A DNA stretch of 43,712 nt from positions 1 to 43,712 of the forward strand of contig NZ_JAKZKT010000037.1 in the NCBI RefSeq assembly GCF_022808645.1, in the 5' to 3' direction. The notes below the pieces were generated by a model. That model was not told the origin of the DNA and did not search any database. It saw only the letters and a program-made list of their open reading frames with translations. The number at the start of each line of letters is the position of its first letter. Positions within the stretch are counted from its first letter, which is position 1. The translations under genes were made by a program, and so were the position numbers. Below are positions 8,244 through 16,920 of this stretch, piece by piece. The stretch is from Bacillus litorisediminis (GTDB lineage: Bacteria > Bacillota > Bacilli > Bacillales > JC228).

Positions 8244-8300
8244 AAAAAAAATGGCCAGTAACCAACTAACTCTTTCAATCTAAACAGTTGGTCTGGCCAT
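8244..8300 (-). terminator. Minus-strand terminator after the 89-residue protein
   Basis: Read on the minus strand, ATGGCCAG...ACCAACT (8286-8300) pairs with AGTTGGTTACTGGCCAT (8251-8267) and is followed by a run of T (8244-8250). Confidence 0.85.
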
Positions 8301-8308
8301 GGCGGTTA

Positions 8309-8578
8309 TTATTGATCCTGAAAGTACACCGTTTCGGGTGATCCGGTAGAAGTATGTTCATTTACCCATTCCTGGGCAACTTGAGAAAAATGGGACCAAT
8401 CCGAGATTTGTTCCCTATTCTGATTGAGCCAATTGAAGCAATATTGCGGATCCAATCCTTTTTCTTCACATTGGGATAAAAAAGCAAGAACATTGGATTG
8501 ATTGCAGTTCTGCCAAGACCCGCATGTTTCTTTAAATATTTCCTCTACTTTTTCCTGTATAGGTTCTGGGGCAGTCAT
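8309..8578 (-). CDS. Small Cys-containing hypothetical protein
   Basis: This is an 89-residue soluble, acidic protein with four cysteines (CGSWQNC near residues 19-25, then QCEEKG and YCFNWL), and many Trp and Gln. ATG 8578 has a strong AAGGAGGG upstream and the gene ends in a good terminator, so it is very probably expressed. The Cys spacing could bind a metal or form disulfides, but no known family was recognised. It has no signal peptide. Confidence 0.6.
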   Translation of the reverse strand: MTAPEPIQEKVEEIFKETCGSWQNCNQSNVLAFLSQCEEKGLDPQYCFNWLNQNREQISDWSHFSQVAQEWVNEHTSTGSPETVYFQDQ

Positions 8579-8855
8579 TCAAATTTCCCTCCTTATATTA
8601 ATTCATAAAATTTCAGTTATAGTATGTACAAGGATAAAGGAAACAAAGCCAAAAAATTATTTTTGTTTAACGCAGGAACAATTTTTGGTTTTTTAATGAA
8701 AAGAGAATAACCTGACCTTACATGTGCGTAAAATAGTACCGCAGACGGACAAGTTCCTTTCAACAATTCTATAAGAAGGAGTATAATAGTTTCGTACTCG
8801 CATTTTCGAAAAATTGAAGTGATGGATACAAACTACATAAGAAGGATCTGAAAAT

Positions 8856-9869
8856 ATGATTGGATTAGTCATTATATTGTTGCTTGTATTGTTTTTGCCG
8901 TTCCTTGTGAAAAAAGTAGAGCATAATTTAGAGATTTTCCTTTTTATCATGGGGGTGGCTGCAGCATCCGTTAGTGGCATGATGAATGGGCATGTAATAG
9001 AAAAGGCTTTCGTTGATCCCATCAAAATTACGATTGCGGTATTTGTTGCGGGTTTGCTGACAAAATGGCTGCAGGTACCCCTTGAGAAGGCCATTTTATC
9101 GGTCAGCAAGGCATTATCCCCACGGATATTTGCTGCTCTAATCGTGATTGTGTTAGGGTTGCTTTCTAGTATCATTACAGCCATTATAGCTGCGATTATA
9201 CTAGTCATCATTATTAATGTGCTGCGTCTTGACCGGAAATCAGAAATTCGATTGACGGTTTTAGCCTGTTTTTCTATTGGATTAGGGGCTGCTCTAACAC
9301 CAATAGGCGAACCCTTATCGACGATTACCGTTAGTAAACTTAATCAGGATTTCTTTTACCTTTTAGAATTGATTGGACCTGAAGTCATTCCTGCCATTGT
9401 GATTTTTAGCATTTTAGCTTGGATAGTTGTTAAGCCAAATGATAGTTTTGATAGTTTACATGGAAACCAACAAGCTGAAAGCTATAAAGAAATTATCATC
9501 CGTTCCGCAAAGATCTACTTGTTTGTTATGGGTCTTACTTTCTTGGGTCACGGTTTTGAACCTTTAATTAATGAATATGTTCTTGGATTACACCCAATGC
9601 TTTTATATTGGATTAATATGATTTCGGCTGTTTTAGACAATGCAACACTTGCTGCTGCTGAAATAAGTCCTGAGATGGATTCTGAAACAATCCGTGCCAT
9701 TCTTTTGGGCCTTCTTATTAGTGGCGGTATGCTGATTCCAGGCAATATTCCAAACATTATTTCTGCTGGAAAGCTTAATATTACAAGTAAAGAGTGGGCA
9801 CAATTTGGAGTTCCAGTTGGCCTTGTAACCATGGCCGTTTATTTTGGTATCCTTTTCATTCTTTATTAG
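8856..9869 (+). CDS. DUF1646-family membrane transporter (ion-transporter-like)
   Basis: This 337-residue membrane protein has about ten helices. Two related half-motifs are visible: ALTPIGEPLSTITVSKL (about 144-160) and DNATLAAAEISP with ISGGMLIPGNIPNIISAGK (about 262-313). This pattern of GEP and GNIPN loops is shared with the ion-transporter superfamily (ArsB, NhaD, citrate carriers), to which the uncharacterised DUF1646 (PF07854) family looks related. The transported ion is unknown. The start is ATG 8856 after AAGGATC. It stands alone, with no partner gene or obvious terminator immediately downstream. Confidence 0.75.
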   Translation: MIGLVIILLLVLFLPFLVKKVEHNLEIFLFIMGVAAASVSGMMNGHVIEKAFVDPIKITIAVFVAGLLTKWLQVPLEKAILSVSKALSPRIFAALIVIVLGLLSSIITAIIAAIILVIIINVLRLDRKSEIRLTVLACFSIGLGAALTPIGEPLSTITVSKLNQDFFYLLELIGPEVIPAIVIFSILAWIVVKPNDSFDSLHGNQQAESYKEIIIRSAKIYLFVMGLTFLGHGFEPLINEYVLGLHPMLLYWINMISAVLDNATLAAAEISPEMDSETIRAILLGLLISGGMLIPGNIPNIISAGKLNITSKEWAQFGVPVGLVTMAVYFGILFILY

Positions 9870-9939
9870 GATTTTTTCCTTTAATTCTCAAGAAATTCCA
9901 AAAAAATTTTTTATCTTGTCCAAACAAATTGCCTTCTAT

Positions 9940-10158
9940 TGAATAAGTTATAGGAGACCCACTGTAAGGGGCGTGGAGGATGTATAAACGGGATGCAGCA
10001 GGGAATGGCAATGATATTTAGATGGGCTGTGAATGCCATCTGCTCCATTTTTTAGGGTGTATACCGAAAAATTACTTCGCCGCTTTTGAACCGGAATTCC
10101 TCCATAATCTAGCCATTCTTTGCTAGTATGGTCAGCACAAAGTTGCTGACCATTTTTT
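9940..10158 (+). ncRNA. Possible small RNA or leader with orphan terminator
   Basis: No convincing gene lies between 9870 and 10261 although two plus-strand stem-loops are present. AGCAG plus ATGGCA (about 9998-10011) can pair with TGCCATCTGCT (about 10034-10045) followed by CCATTTTTT, and a second clean terminator ends at 10158. A 13-codon ORF (MYKRDAAGNGNDI, ATG about 9980, preceded by GGGGCGTGGAGG) lies at the upstream end. This would fit a leader-peptide or sRNA gene. No riboswitch class was recognised. Confidence 0.3.
10128..10158 (+). terminator. Orphan Rho-independent terminator
   Basis: ATGGTCAGCA (10128-10137) pairs perfectly with TGCTGACCAT (10144-10153), followed by TTTTTT. There is no coding gene directly upstream on the plus strand. 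Confidence 0.85.
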
Positions 10159-10214
10159 ATGGCTATTTATTCAATCCAAACCGTTCAGGTCACTTAAATG
10201 AATAAGCAAAAATG

Positions 10215-10247
10215 AAAAAGCGTATGATTCGATCTCATACGCTTTTT
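10215..10247. terminator. Bidirectional terminator-like hairpin
   Basis: A perfect 13-bp stem, AAAAAGCGTATGA (10215-10227) with TCATACGCTTTTT (10235-10247), has a 7-nt loop with A and T tails on the two sides. It sits directly ahead of a 39-codon ORF. Confidence 0.75.
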
Positions 10248-10261
10248 CCAGGGGGGTGAAC

Positions 10262-10381
10262 ATGGTAACAGTGGAGGGAACTATGTCAAGAGATTTTCGT
10301 CTCTTACTACATAATATGGAATTAACAAGAGAAGGCTTGGACAAGTGTAGAAAATTAAAAGTTAAATATCGAAATTTATAA
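10262..10381 (+). CDS. 39-residue hypothetical protein
   Basis: ATG 10262 is preceded by a strong GGGGGGTG at 6 nt. The product is a short basic peptide with a central ELTREGLDKCRKLKVKYRNL segment that would form an amphipathic helix. No family was recognised, although its size and helical character fit the small regulatory peptides found in Bacillus. A minus-strand terminator serving the YjcZ gene lies downstream. The confidence rests mainly on the ribosome binding site. Confidence 0.4.
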   Translation: MVTVEGTMSRDFRLLLHNMELTREGLDKCRKLKVKYRNL

Positions 10382-10479
10382 GGATGTACGGCTGGGGAGA
10401 CCTATTTTAAATGAAGAAAAATTCAATTTCTATAAGCCATTCTTATCTGAGTACTCATTTTCATAGTTTAAAATAAATA

Positions 10480-10512
10480 AAAAAATAAAAAGGAAGCGCT
10501 TGTACGCTTCCT
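10480..10512 (-). terminator. Terminator of the YjcZ-type gene
   Basis: On the minus strand AGGAAGCG (10505-10512) pairs with CGCTTCCT (10491-10498), followed by a T-rich run (10480-10490). Confidence 0.85.
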
Positions 10513-10537
10513 GAGTCTGTCAACTATGTGGTTAAGC

Positions 10538-10633
10538 TTAATATCCGTTATAGAAGGAAGTACCTACAATAATTAACAGAATAAACAATACAACCAATAA
10601 AGCGAACCATGCGCCGTTGTGTCCACCAGACAT
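10538..10633 (-). CDS. YjcZ-family sporulation miniprotein
   Basis: This 31-residue protein starts MSGGHNGAWFALLVV and continues as a single hydrophobic helix (LFILLIIVGTSF) ending NGY. This is the standard layout of the YjcZ/YhfH-like sporulation miniproteins: an MSGG start, then a VVLFILLIIVG membrane helix. They are often found in multiple copies and are linked to the forespore or spore membrane. ATG 10633 has GGGGGTG upstream. The hairpin at 10480-10512 ends the transcript. Its role is unknown. Confidence 0.85.
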   Translation of the reverse strand: MSGGHNGAWFALLVVLFILLIIVGTSFYNGY

Positions 10634-10926
10634 TTGTTTTCACCCCCTACTTCGTCTAATACAACCTATGTAATTGCCCCTTAAAACGATTAGGACAAAC
10701 GGTTAGATAATGGGAAAAATGAGTAAAATGCACAGAAAAAAATCATTTTTTCAGGACAAAAATGAAGATGTGATACAAAATTTGGCATTAATTCATATGG
10801 GGACCTGAGTTCCTCGGTGAATTACATAAATATCAAAAACATGGGTCAACTATGAAAGTTTTTTTATTTCACCCTGCCCTTTTTCACTCTTTCCGTCTAT
10901 TTAAAAGGTGAAGGGGGGTGAGACGT

Positions 10927-11145
10927 ATGGCAACTGCAAATCTATCAGAATCCCGGATTCGTCTATTCTATGATCATGGATTAGACCAGGATGGGAAGCA
11001 GGTCCTAAAGTCGAAATCATACAATGCAGTGAAGGAGTCAGCTACGGCAGATCAAATTTTGGCCACTGCACAGGCTATAGCGACCCTCAGTTCTGTACCG
11101 CTATTCTCAGTAGAAAGAAATGACACAGCCGACATTACAGCCTAA
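10927..11145 (+). CDS. DUF1659 domain protein
   Basis: This 72-residue protein begins MATANLSESRIRLFYDHGLD and contains the DGKQVLKSKSYNAVK and QILATAQAIATLSSVPL segments typical of DUF1659. The gene is followed by a DUF2922 gene and yvrJ, the usual company of this family in Bacillus. ATG 10927 follows GGGGGGTG by 6 nt; the GTG at 10918 overlaps that site. No enzymatic motif is present. Function is unknown; the small size and tight cluster suggest the three products act together. Confidence 0.8.
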   Translation: MATANLSESRIRLFYDHGLDQDGKQVLKSKSYNAVKESATADQILATAQAIATLSSVPLFSVERNDTADITA

Positions 11146-11182
11146 TGAGGGGACGATTTTAACGAAGGGAGGGGAACTTTAA

Positions 11183-11404
11183 ATGGCTAAAACACTAGAA
11201 TTAGAGTTTGGTACGCAAATGGGGAAGGTAAGCCGAATTTCGATTAATGACCCGATCGAACCGGTTGACCCAGTTGCCGTTGAACTGGCAATGAACACGA
11301 TATTAACGCAAAATATTTTCCAATCAAATAGCGGCGATTTCGTGTCCATCCTAGGTGCCAGACTGGTTGAACGCAATGTAACTGACTATGAATTTGGAGC
11401 ATAA
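11183..11404 (+). CDS. DUF2922 domain protein
   Basis: This 73-residue protein begins MAKTLELEFGTQMGK, followed by RISINDPIEPVDPVAVELAMN, and ends ARLVERNVTDYEFGA. This is the DUF2922 pattern, a strand-rich N-half, a helix and a final strand. It lies 37 bp behind the DUF1659 gene with GGGAGGGG upstream, so the two are probably one transcript. A terminator follows at 11412. Function is unknown. Confidence 0.85.
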   Translation: MAKTLELEFGTQMGKVSRISINDPIEPVDPVAVELAMNTILTQNIFQSNSGDFVSILGARLVERNVTDYEFGA

Positions 11405-11411
11405 TGTATGA

Positions 11412-11439
11412 GGGGCTGTATCCTAGCAGCCCCTTTTCT
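11412..11439 (+). terminator. Terminator after DUF2922
   Basis: GGGGCTG (11412-11418) pairs with CAGCCCC (11427-11433), followed by TTTTCTT. Confidence 0.85.
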
Positions 11440-11444
11440 TATAC

Positions 11445-11459
11445 TGGGGTCAGACCCCA
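11445..11459. repeat. TGGGGTC-A-GACCCCA palindrome
   Basis: A perfect 7-bp inverted repeat with a one-base centre, 8 bp ahead of the yvrJ ribosome binding site. It is likely a dispersed intergenic element like those at 1069 and 24568, although it could also act as an operator. Confidence 0.5.
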
Positions 11460-11482
11460 AATAAGATGGAGGTGATACAATT

Positions 11483-11620
11483 ATGGATCAGTGGATCTCT
11501 CTTGTGGGTGAGGTGGGATTTCCGGTGGTCGTGACTTTATTCTTGCTCTATCGAATCGAAAATAAGCTCGATACGCTGATACATTCCATCCAAAGCCTTC
11601 CGGAAAAGCTCCACCATTAA
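11483..11620 (+). CDS. yvrJ: YvrJ-family small membrane protein
   Basis: This 45-residue protein starts MDQWISLVGEVGFPVVVTLF, with one membrane helix (about 5-24), then a charged RIENKLDTLIHSIQSLPEKL tail. This matches the YvrJ family (PF12841). ATG 11483 has TGGAGGTG at 9 nt. It is the third member of the DUF1659/DUF2922/YvrJ cluster but lies behind a terminator, so it may need read-through or its own promoter. The single helix plus amphipathic tail resembles holin-like or membrane-scaffold peptides; that is only a resemblance. Confidence 0.85.
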   Translation: MDQWISLVGEVGFPVVVTLFLLYRIENKLDTLIHSIQSLPEKLHH

Positions 11621-11627
11621 GAAGATT

Positions 11628-11662
11628 GAAATCCTCGCTAAGATGGGAGGATTTCTCTTTTT
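11628..11662 (+). terminator. Terminator after yvrJ
   Basis: GAAATCCTC (11628-11636) pairs with GAGGATTTC (11647-11655), followed by a T-run. Confidence 0.85.
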
Positions 11663-11771
11663 GTTAGCCTTTTTATGGGTGATATAATAGTTAGGATTAA
11701 ATAAAGAAGGATATCACGATTCTTGTGTCCAATATATGAATAGAAAAGAACGAATGTTCGGAGGGGACCAA

Positions 11772-12920
11772 ATGAAATTTATTCACACAGCCGATTGGCA
11801 TTTAGGAAAGCTTGTCCACGGTTTATACATGACAGAAGACCAAGCATACATACTGGAGCAGTTTACTGAATTAGTAAAACATGAGGAGCCTGATGCCATC
11901 GTCATTGCCGGGGATTTGTATGATCGTTCAGTACCGCCAACGGATGCAGTCAATCTGTTAAATGATGTACTTTTTACATTAAATGTAGAATTAAAGATAC
12001 CAATTGTAGCGATTGCGGGGAATCATGATAGTGCGGAGCGGCTATCCTTCGGTTCCTCCTGGTACAGACATACTCACTTCTATTTAGAAGGAAAGCTGCC
12101 AAATGCATTCCAGCCTGTACATATAAAAGGAGTCAACTTTTTTCTTGTTCCTTATGCAGAACCAGCAACGGTGAGAGAGGTGATCGGAAATCCAGCTATA
12201 GCGACCCATGATGAAGCGATGAAGGCGATCATTCAGCAAATCGAACCATCTCTATCATCGGATCAACCGAATGTATTAGTGGGACATGCCTTTGTTACCG
12301 GGGGCCAGTCGAGCGATTCGGAACGGACACTTTCTGTAGGTGGAGCGGAGCATGTATCAGCTGAAAATTTTGCACCTTTTGCATACACAGCTCTTGGCCA
12401 TCTGCATCATCCGCATGCGATATCCCATCCGACTGTTCATTATGCGGGGTCTCTATTAAAATATTCATTCTCTGAAGCGGGTCATAAGAAGTCGGTTTCG
12501 ATTGTTGAGATTGATGAAAAGGGTGTTGCACACAGGACGGAACGGTTTTTAAAACCGAAGAGAGACATGCGGGAAATTGAAGGATATTTAGATGAATTAT
12601 TAGATCCGCAATATTATAAAAATCAAAAGACTGAGGACTATCTGAAAGTAAGTCTTTTGGATGAAGGAACATTGCATGATCCGATTCAAAAATTACGCCA
12701 TGTGTATCCTAACGTTCTTCATTTAGAGAGAAAAGTAGAGTGGATGGATGCGAAGCAGAAACAAATTTATCAAACGGTTCAGCAAAATAAAATGTCAGAG
12801 GTTGAGCTGTTTGAAATTTTTTATCAGGAAATGACAACGGCCACCTTCAGCGCTGAAAAGAAAAAATGGCTCGAACAGGTGATTGATGAAGTGAAGAAAA
12901 AGGAGAGTGTAACCTTATGA
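11772..12920 (+). CDS. sbcD: Exonuclease SbcD (Mre11-type nuclease subunit)
   Basis: This 382-residue metallophosphoesterase subunit of the SbcCD complex cuts DNA hairpins and processes ends. The metal-binding motifs appear in order: HTADWHLGK (5-13, Asp8/His10), VIAGDLYDRS, IAGNHDS, VGHAF and ALGHLHH. The C-terminal part is the SbcC-binding/capping region. The start is ATG 11772 (MKFIHTADWH) with GGAGGGG upstream; an ATG at 11736 would add 12 atypical residues. It overlaps sbcC by 4 bp, so translation is coupled. Confidence 0.95.
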   Translation: MKFIHTADWHLGKLVHGLYMTEDQAYILEQFTELVKHEEPDAIVIAGDLYDRSVPPTDAVNLLNDVLFTLNVELKIPIVAIAGNHDSAERLSFGSSWYRHTHFYLEGKLPNAFQPVHIKGVNFFLVPYAEPATVREVIGNPAIATHDEAMKAIIQQIEPSLSSDQPNVLVGHAFVTGGQSSDSERTLSVGGAEHVSAENFAPFAYTALGHLHHPHAISHPTVHYAGSLLKYSFSEAGHKKSVSIVEIDEKGVAHRTERFLKPKRDMREIEGYLDELLDPQYYKNQKTEDYLKVSLLDEGTLHDPIQKLRHVYPNVLHLERKVEWMDAKQKQIYQTVQQNKMSEVELFEIFYQEMTTATFSAEKKKWLEQVIDEVKKKESVTL

Positions 12921-15900
12921 GACCTCTTCAGTTAACGATGCAGGCATTTGGACCGTATGCTGGCCAGGAAACGGTTGACTTTACCGTTTTACAAAACAAG
13001 CGGATGTTTCTGATCTCAGGGAAAACGGGTTCCGGGAAGACGACGATTTTTGATGGCATCAGTTTTGCTTTATATGGAAAGGCGAGTGGAGAAGATAGGG
13101 TCGGGCCGGAATTACGCAGCCATTTTGCCGACGATGATTGTCCGACAGAAGTGTCTTTAACCTTTACGCTCCGACAAAAAAACTATTACATTTGGAGAGC
13201 TCCTCAGCAAGAAAAAAAGAAATCCCGCGGCGATGGATTTACCACAATCGGGGCTAAGGCGGAGCTTTATGAAGTAAAACCGGATGGCAGCCGTGTTCTG
13301 TTAGGATCCAACGTGCGCGAAGTCGATGAACAAATAAAAGAACTGATGCAAATGGATTTTCATCAGTTCAAGCAAATCTTGATGATTCCTCAGGGAGAAT
13401 TTAGAAAACTGCTGACCTCTGACAGTAAAGACAAAGAGGTCATTATGCAGAGGCTCTTCCACACCGAAACCTATAAGAGAATTGAAGAAAAGCTAAAAGA
13501 AAAGGCGCAGGAGTGGAAGCTGAAAATTGAAGGGACCCTGGCTGAAAGGGAACAGTGGCTCAGGGATGTTAATGTCGTAATAAACGAAGAATTAAAGGAT
13601 GAGATTGAATCCGAAAATATTCATTATGATAAGGTTCATGAATTATTAGCAGCTGAGATTGAATCGATACGGGACAAGCTTTTACAAGAGAAAGAAGAAG
13701 TTGAGAAGAAACAAGTCGAGCGGGATCATCTTCAGGCTGCTCTCTTGCGAGGAGAGCAAATCGTCGAGCAGTTTAAGCATAAGACCCAACTGGAGAAACA
13801 AAAACAGGAGCTCGACGCGAAACTGGAGTGGGTTCAATCATTAGAACGGTCGATTGAAAATGCGAGAAAAGCAGAGCGTCTATTTCAGCAAGAGGAAGTT
13901 TGTGTCCGTCTGAAAAAAGAAGAAACCCAGGTTGAATCCTTCAAAAAGGAGCAAACGGAAAAAAGAGATTCATATCTGCACATGATGCAGGAGCTAGAAG
14001 CGAAAATCGAAAAACTAAAGGAAAATGAGCCGTATCAAAAGAAGCTCACTAATGAAATCTTGCAGTTAGAAGGGCTCCGAAAAGAGATGGAATCCCTTCA
14101 AAAAGTTCAAGAACGATTTATCGAGCTGCAAGTTAAAGAGAAAATAGCAAAGCAAGAAAAACTAGAGATCGAAAAACAGCTGAAGGCCGAAAAAGAGAAG
14201 GTTAGTGACGGCCAGAAAAAAGAAAAAGAGCTTCATCAGAAGCAATTAGCCATCTATGAAATAAAAGCGCAAGGCAAAGCACTTGTCGATGCTCTGAAAA
14301 AGATGGAAAATACGCAAAAGCTTATCATTTCAATTGGAAATTTAGAACTCTCGATCGCGGCTAAGAAAGCGGAATTGGAAAAACTAGAAGTTCAATATAA
14401 TAAAGAAACAGCTGAAATTGAAGCGCTTGAACAGGAATGGAATCATCAGCAGGCGAGAATTTTAGCACATTCATTAACGGATGGAGCACCATGCCCCGTA
14501 TGCGGATCTACTGAGCATCCGAAGAAGGCTGAGTTCACCGAAGAAGATACGTTTGATTCCAATGAATTTAAGCTTTATAAAGAAAATAAAAAGAAAACGG
14601 AGGACAAACTTTTCAAAGTAAAGAACGAGTACTCTGTTTTAGTGAACAAACGGGATTATGAGCAAAGTTTAGTCAAGGAGCAGCTAAAAGAATTACAGGA
14701 GTTTCAAGTAAACATAACACAGGAATCATTGCAACATCACATAGCAGAAATTCGTGAGCAAATTCGGGAGCTTAAGCAACAGCTTACAGATACAGAAACG
14801 GTGCAAAAACAACTCGAGACTCTGCAAGATTCGATTGAAAAATCACAAGCGCTCGTTGTTCAATTAGAAGAAAGCAGCCGGAAAGCTATAGAGACCGACC
14901 ATCAAATTTCACAAGAGCTGCTTGAAATCAAATCTCAGCTCAACTTTATCCAAAAATCATTGCCTGAAGATATTCAGTCGTTTGAAGAATATGAAAAAAA
15001 ACTGAATTCTTTAAAAGCAAAACTAAACCAGATCGAACAAGAATGGGAAAAAACACAAAAAGCTTATCAGGATATAAAAGGATATTATAATACGACACTT
15101 GGAAAACTCGAAAGCCTTGATGTGCAATTAGCTGAGATTCAAAAAAGCTTAAAGCAGGAGAGAGAGCTATTTTTAGAACAGCTAAAAGCGGAAGGCTTTG
15201 AGACGTACCAGGTTTATGAACAGTCGAAAATGAATCCGGATCAAACCAAAGATTATGAACAAAAGGTCCGCTACTATTGGGAGGAGATCCGTTCTGTCAC
15301 TGACAGATTGGAGGATCTAAATCGGATTCTGAAGGATGTAAAAATGCCAGACTTAGCGGAATTGAAAGCTAAAGCGGAAGCGCATGAACAAATTCTCAAG
15401 CATGCTCAAGACAAGGTTTCAACACTTTCTTATCAGCTGCAAAGAAACGAAACCATCTTAGATAAAGTATCAAAATTAACGGAACAGATCCGTGAGCATG
15501 AAAATCAATATAAAATCATCGGAGAATTAGCAGACATTTCGAGAGGGCAGAATACATATCGTTTATCATTTGAACGATTTGTGTTAGCCGCTTTTCTAGA
15601 CGATATATTAAAGGTTGCAAATGGCAGGCTGAAAAATATGACGAGCGGCCGCTATATGTTAATCCGTAAACCAGACCGCTCAAAGGGAAATGTTCAAAGC
15701 GGACTTGAGCTTTTAGTGTATGATCAGTATACGGGTCAGGAACGCCATGTGAAAACATTGTCCGGAGGGGAAAGCTTCAAGGCCTCATTAGCTTTAGCTT
15801 TAGGATTAGCTGATGTAGTTCAGCAATATGCAGGCGGCGTTTCGCTTGAAACTTTGTTCATTGATGAAGGGTTTGGTACACTAGACCCTGAATCATTAGA

Positions 15901-16063
15901 TCAGGCCATCGAGACTCTTTTCGAGCTGCAAGGCAACGGCCGGCTCGTTGGCATCATTTCTCACGTGCCAGAACTAAAGGAAAGAATTGATGCCAGACTG
16001 GATATTATCGCCACACAAACAGGCAGTACAACCAGATTTAACATTGAATCACCCGTTGTGTAG
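12917..16063 (+). CDS. sbcC: Exonuclease SbcC (Rad50-type ATPase subunit)
   Basis: This 1048-residue SMC-like ATPase partners SbcD in DNA end and hairpin processing. The Walker A GKTGSGKTT lies at 35-43. Long coiled coils (about 200-500 and 550-880) flank a zinc hook, CPVCGSTEHP, with Cys526 and Cys529. The ABC signature LSGGESF is at about 947 and the Walker B LFIDEGFGTLD is near 975. Length is normal. The start ATGA overlaps the sbcD stop. Confidence 0.96.
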   Translation: MRPLQLTMQAFGPYAGQETVDFTVLQNKRMFLISGKTGSGKTTIFDGISFALYGKASGEDRVGPELRSHFADDDCPTEVSLTFTLRQKNYYIWRAPQQEKKKSRGDGFTTIGAKAELYEVKPDGSRVLLGSNVREVDEQIKELMQMDFHQFKQILMIPQGEFRKLLTSDSKDKEVIMQRLFHTETYKRIEEKLKEKAQEWKLKIEGTLAEREQWLRDVNVVINEELKDEIESENIHYDKVHELLAAEIESIRDKLLQEKEEVEKKQVERDHLQAALLRGEQIVEQFKHKTQLEKQKQELDAKLEWVQSLERSIENARKAERLFQQEEVCVRLKKEETQVESFKKEQTEKRDSYLHMMQELEAKIEKLKENEPYQKKLTNEILQLEGLRKEMESLQKVQERFIELQVKEKIAKQEKLEIEKQLKAEKEKVSDGQKKEKELHQKQLAIYEIKAQGKALVDALKKMENTQKLIISIGNLELSIAAKKAELEKLEVQYNKETAEIEALEQEWNHQQARILAHSLTDGAPCPVCGSTEHPKKAEFTEEDTFDSNEFKLYKENKKKTEDKLFKVKNEYSVLVNKRDYEQSLVKEQLKELQEFQVNITQESLQHHIAEIREQIRELKQQLTDTETVQKQLETLQDSIEKSQALVVQLEESSRKAIETDHQISQELLEIKSQLNFIQKSLPEDIQSFEEYEKKLNSLKAKLNQIEQEWEKTQKAYQDIKGYYNTTLGKLESLDVQLAEIQKSLKQERELFLEQLKAEGFETYQVYEQSKMNPDQTKDYEQKVRYYWEEIRSVTDRLEDLNRILKDVKMPDLAELKAKAEAHEQILKHAQDKVSTLSYQLQRNETILDKVSKLTEQIREHENQYKIIGELADISRGQNTYRLSFERFVLAAFLDDILKVANGRLKNMTSGRYMLIRKPDRSKGNVQSGLELLVYDQYTGQERHVKTLSGGESFKASLALALGLADVVQQYAGGVSLETLFIDEGFGTLDPESLDQAIETLFELQGNGRLVGIISHVPELKERIDARLDIIATQTGSTTRFNIESPVV

Positions 16064-16098
16064 AGGCATAAAACTACATTAAAAAAGGGGTTCTCTGA

Positions 16099-16905
16099 GT
16101 GAAAACAATTGGAATTGACGCAGGGGGAAGCTTGTTAAAAATTGTATATGAGGAAAGTGGACGCCATCATTACAAATGGTTTCCAATTAATGAAATCAAT
16201 CAGGCCATTTCTTGGCTGCAAATGTTGACCCCTGCTGCTGACTTTAAAGTGACTGGCGGAAAAGCCCATAAAATTCAGGAAAAACTAGGAGGTGCTAATG
16301 TAACTCTAGTTCCAGAATTTGACTCCGTCTGTATAGGTACACGTGAATTGATGATAAGAGAAAAGATTCAAATACCGGATCGATACTTGATTATCAGTAT
16401 CGGAACTGGTACCTCCTTTTATATTGTCCAAGGGGAGAATTTTCATCGTTTATTTGGCTCTGGGATTGGCGGAGGTACAATCAATGGATTAAGTCAGTTA
16501 TTGCTGCAGGAACGAGATTTTTCAAAAGTGGTGCAGCTAGCTCAACAAGGAGAGCGGGGAAGTGTTGATCTTTTAGTGAGAGATTTATATGAAGATGAAG
16601 AACCGCCAATTCCTGGAAACCTGACAGCTGCCAATTTCGGAAAGCCGGACCTTCGAGAAAGCAAGAAAGAGGATGTCGCAGCTGCGCTGTTTCAAATGAT
16701 TGGGGAAACGATTGTCCTATTGGCCAAACAGTTTTCCGAGCCTTTTGGGGTTAAAAAATTTGTCTACGTAGGCAGTGCGATCGCAAATAATCCAGCTTTG
16801 CAGCAAGTGATCAGCAGCTTTGACGGAATGCTTCAGCATGAAAGCATTTTTGTCGAACACGGATCTTATGCAGGAGCACTGGGAGCGATCACGTATCAGT
16901 CATGA
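16099..16905 (+). CDS. coaW: Type II pantothenate kinase
   Basis: This 268-residue cytoplasmic enzyme phosphorylates pantothenate, the first step of coenzyme A synthesis. It has the ASKHA-fold ATP-binding motifs IGIDAGGSLLKI (3-14), SIGTGTSFYIV in the middle and GSGIGGGTINGL. The closing GALGAITYQS is typical of the staphylococcal/bacillary CoaW. The start is GTG 16099, 8 nt after AAAGGGG. Type II enzymes are feedback-resistant and fit bacteria that use CoA or bacillithiol as thiols. It lies just behind sbcC, possibly co-transcribed. Confidence 0.93.
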   Translation: MKTIGIDAGGSLLKIVYEESGRHHYKWFPINEINQAISWLQMLTPAADFKVTGGKAHKIQEKLGGANVTLVPEFDSVCIGTRELMIREKIQIPDRYLIISIGTGTSFYIVQGENFHRLFGSGIGGGTINGLSQLLLQERDFSKVVQLAQQGERGSVDLLVRDLYEDEEPPIPGNLTAANFGKPDLRESKKEDVAAALFQMIGETIVLLAKQFSEPFGVKKFVYVGSAIANNPALQQVISSFDGMLQHESIFVEHGSYAGALGAITYQS

Positions 16906-16920
16906 ATAATTGGATAAAAG

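Noticed and set aside
8693-9211. A 172-codon minus-strand ORF
   Set aside because: It is the antisense of the DUF1646 gene; composition rich in Ile, Met, Thr and Asn is typical of a shadow frame.
10413-10478. A 21-codon ORF (MKKNSISISHSYLSTHFHS)
   Set aside because: There is no ribosome binding site and the composition is that of AT-rich intergenic sequence.
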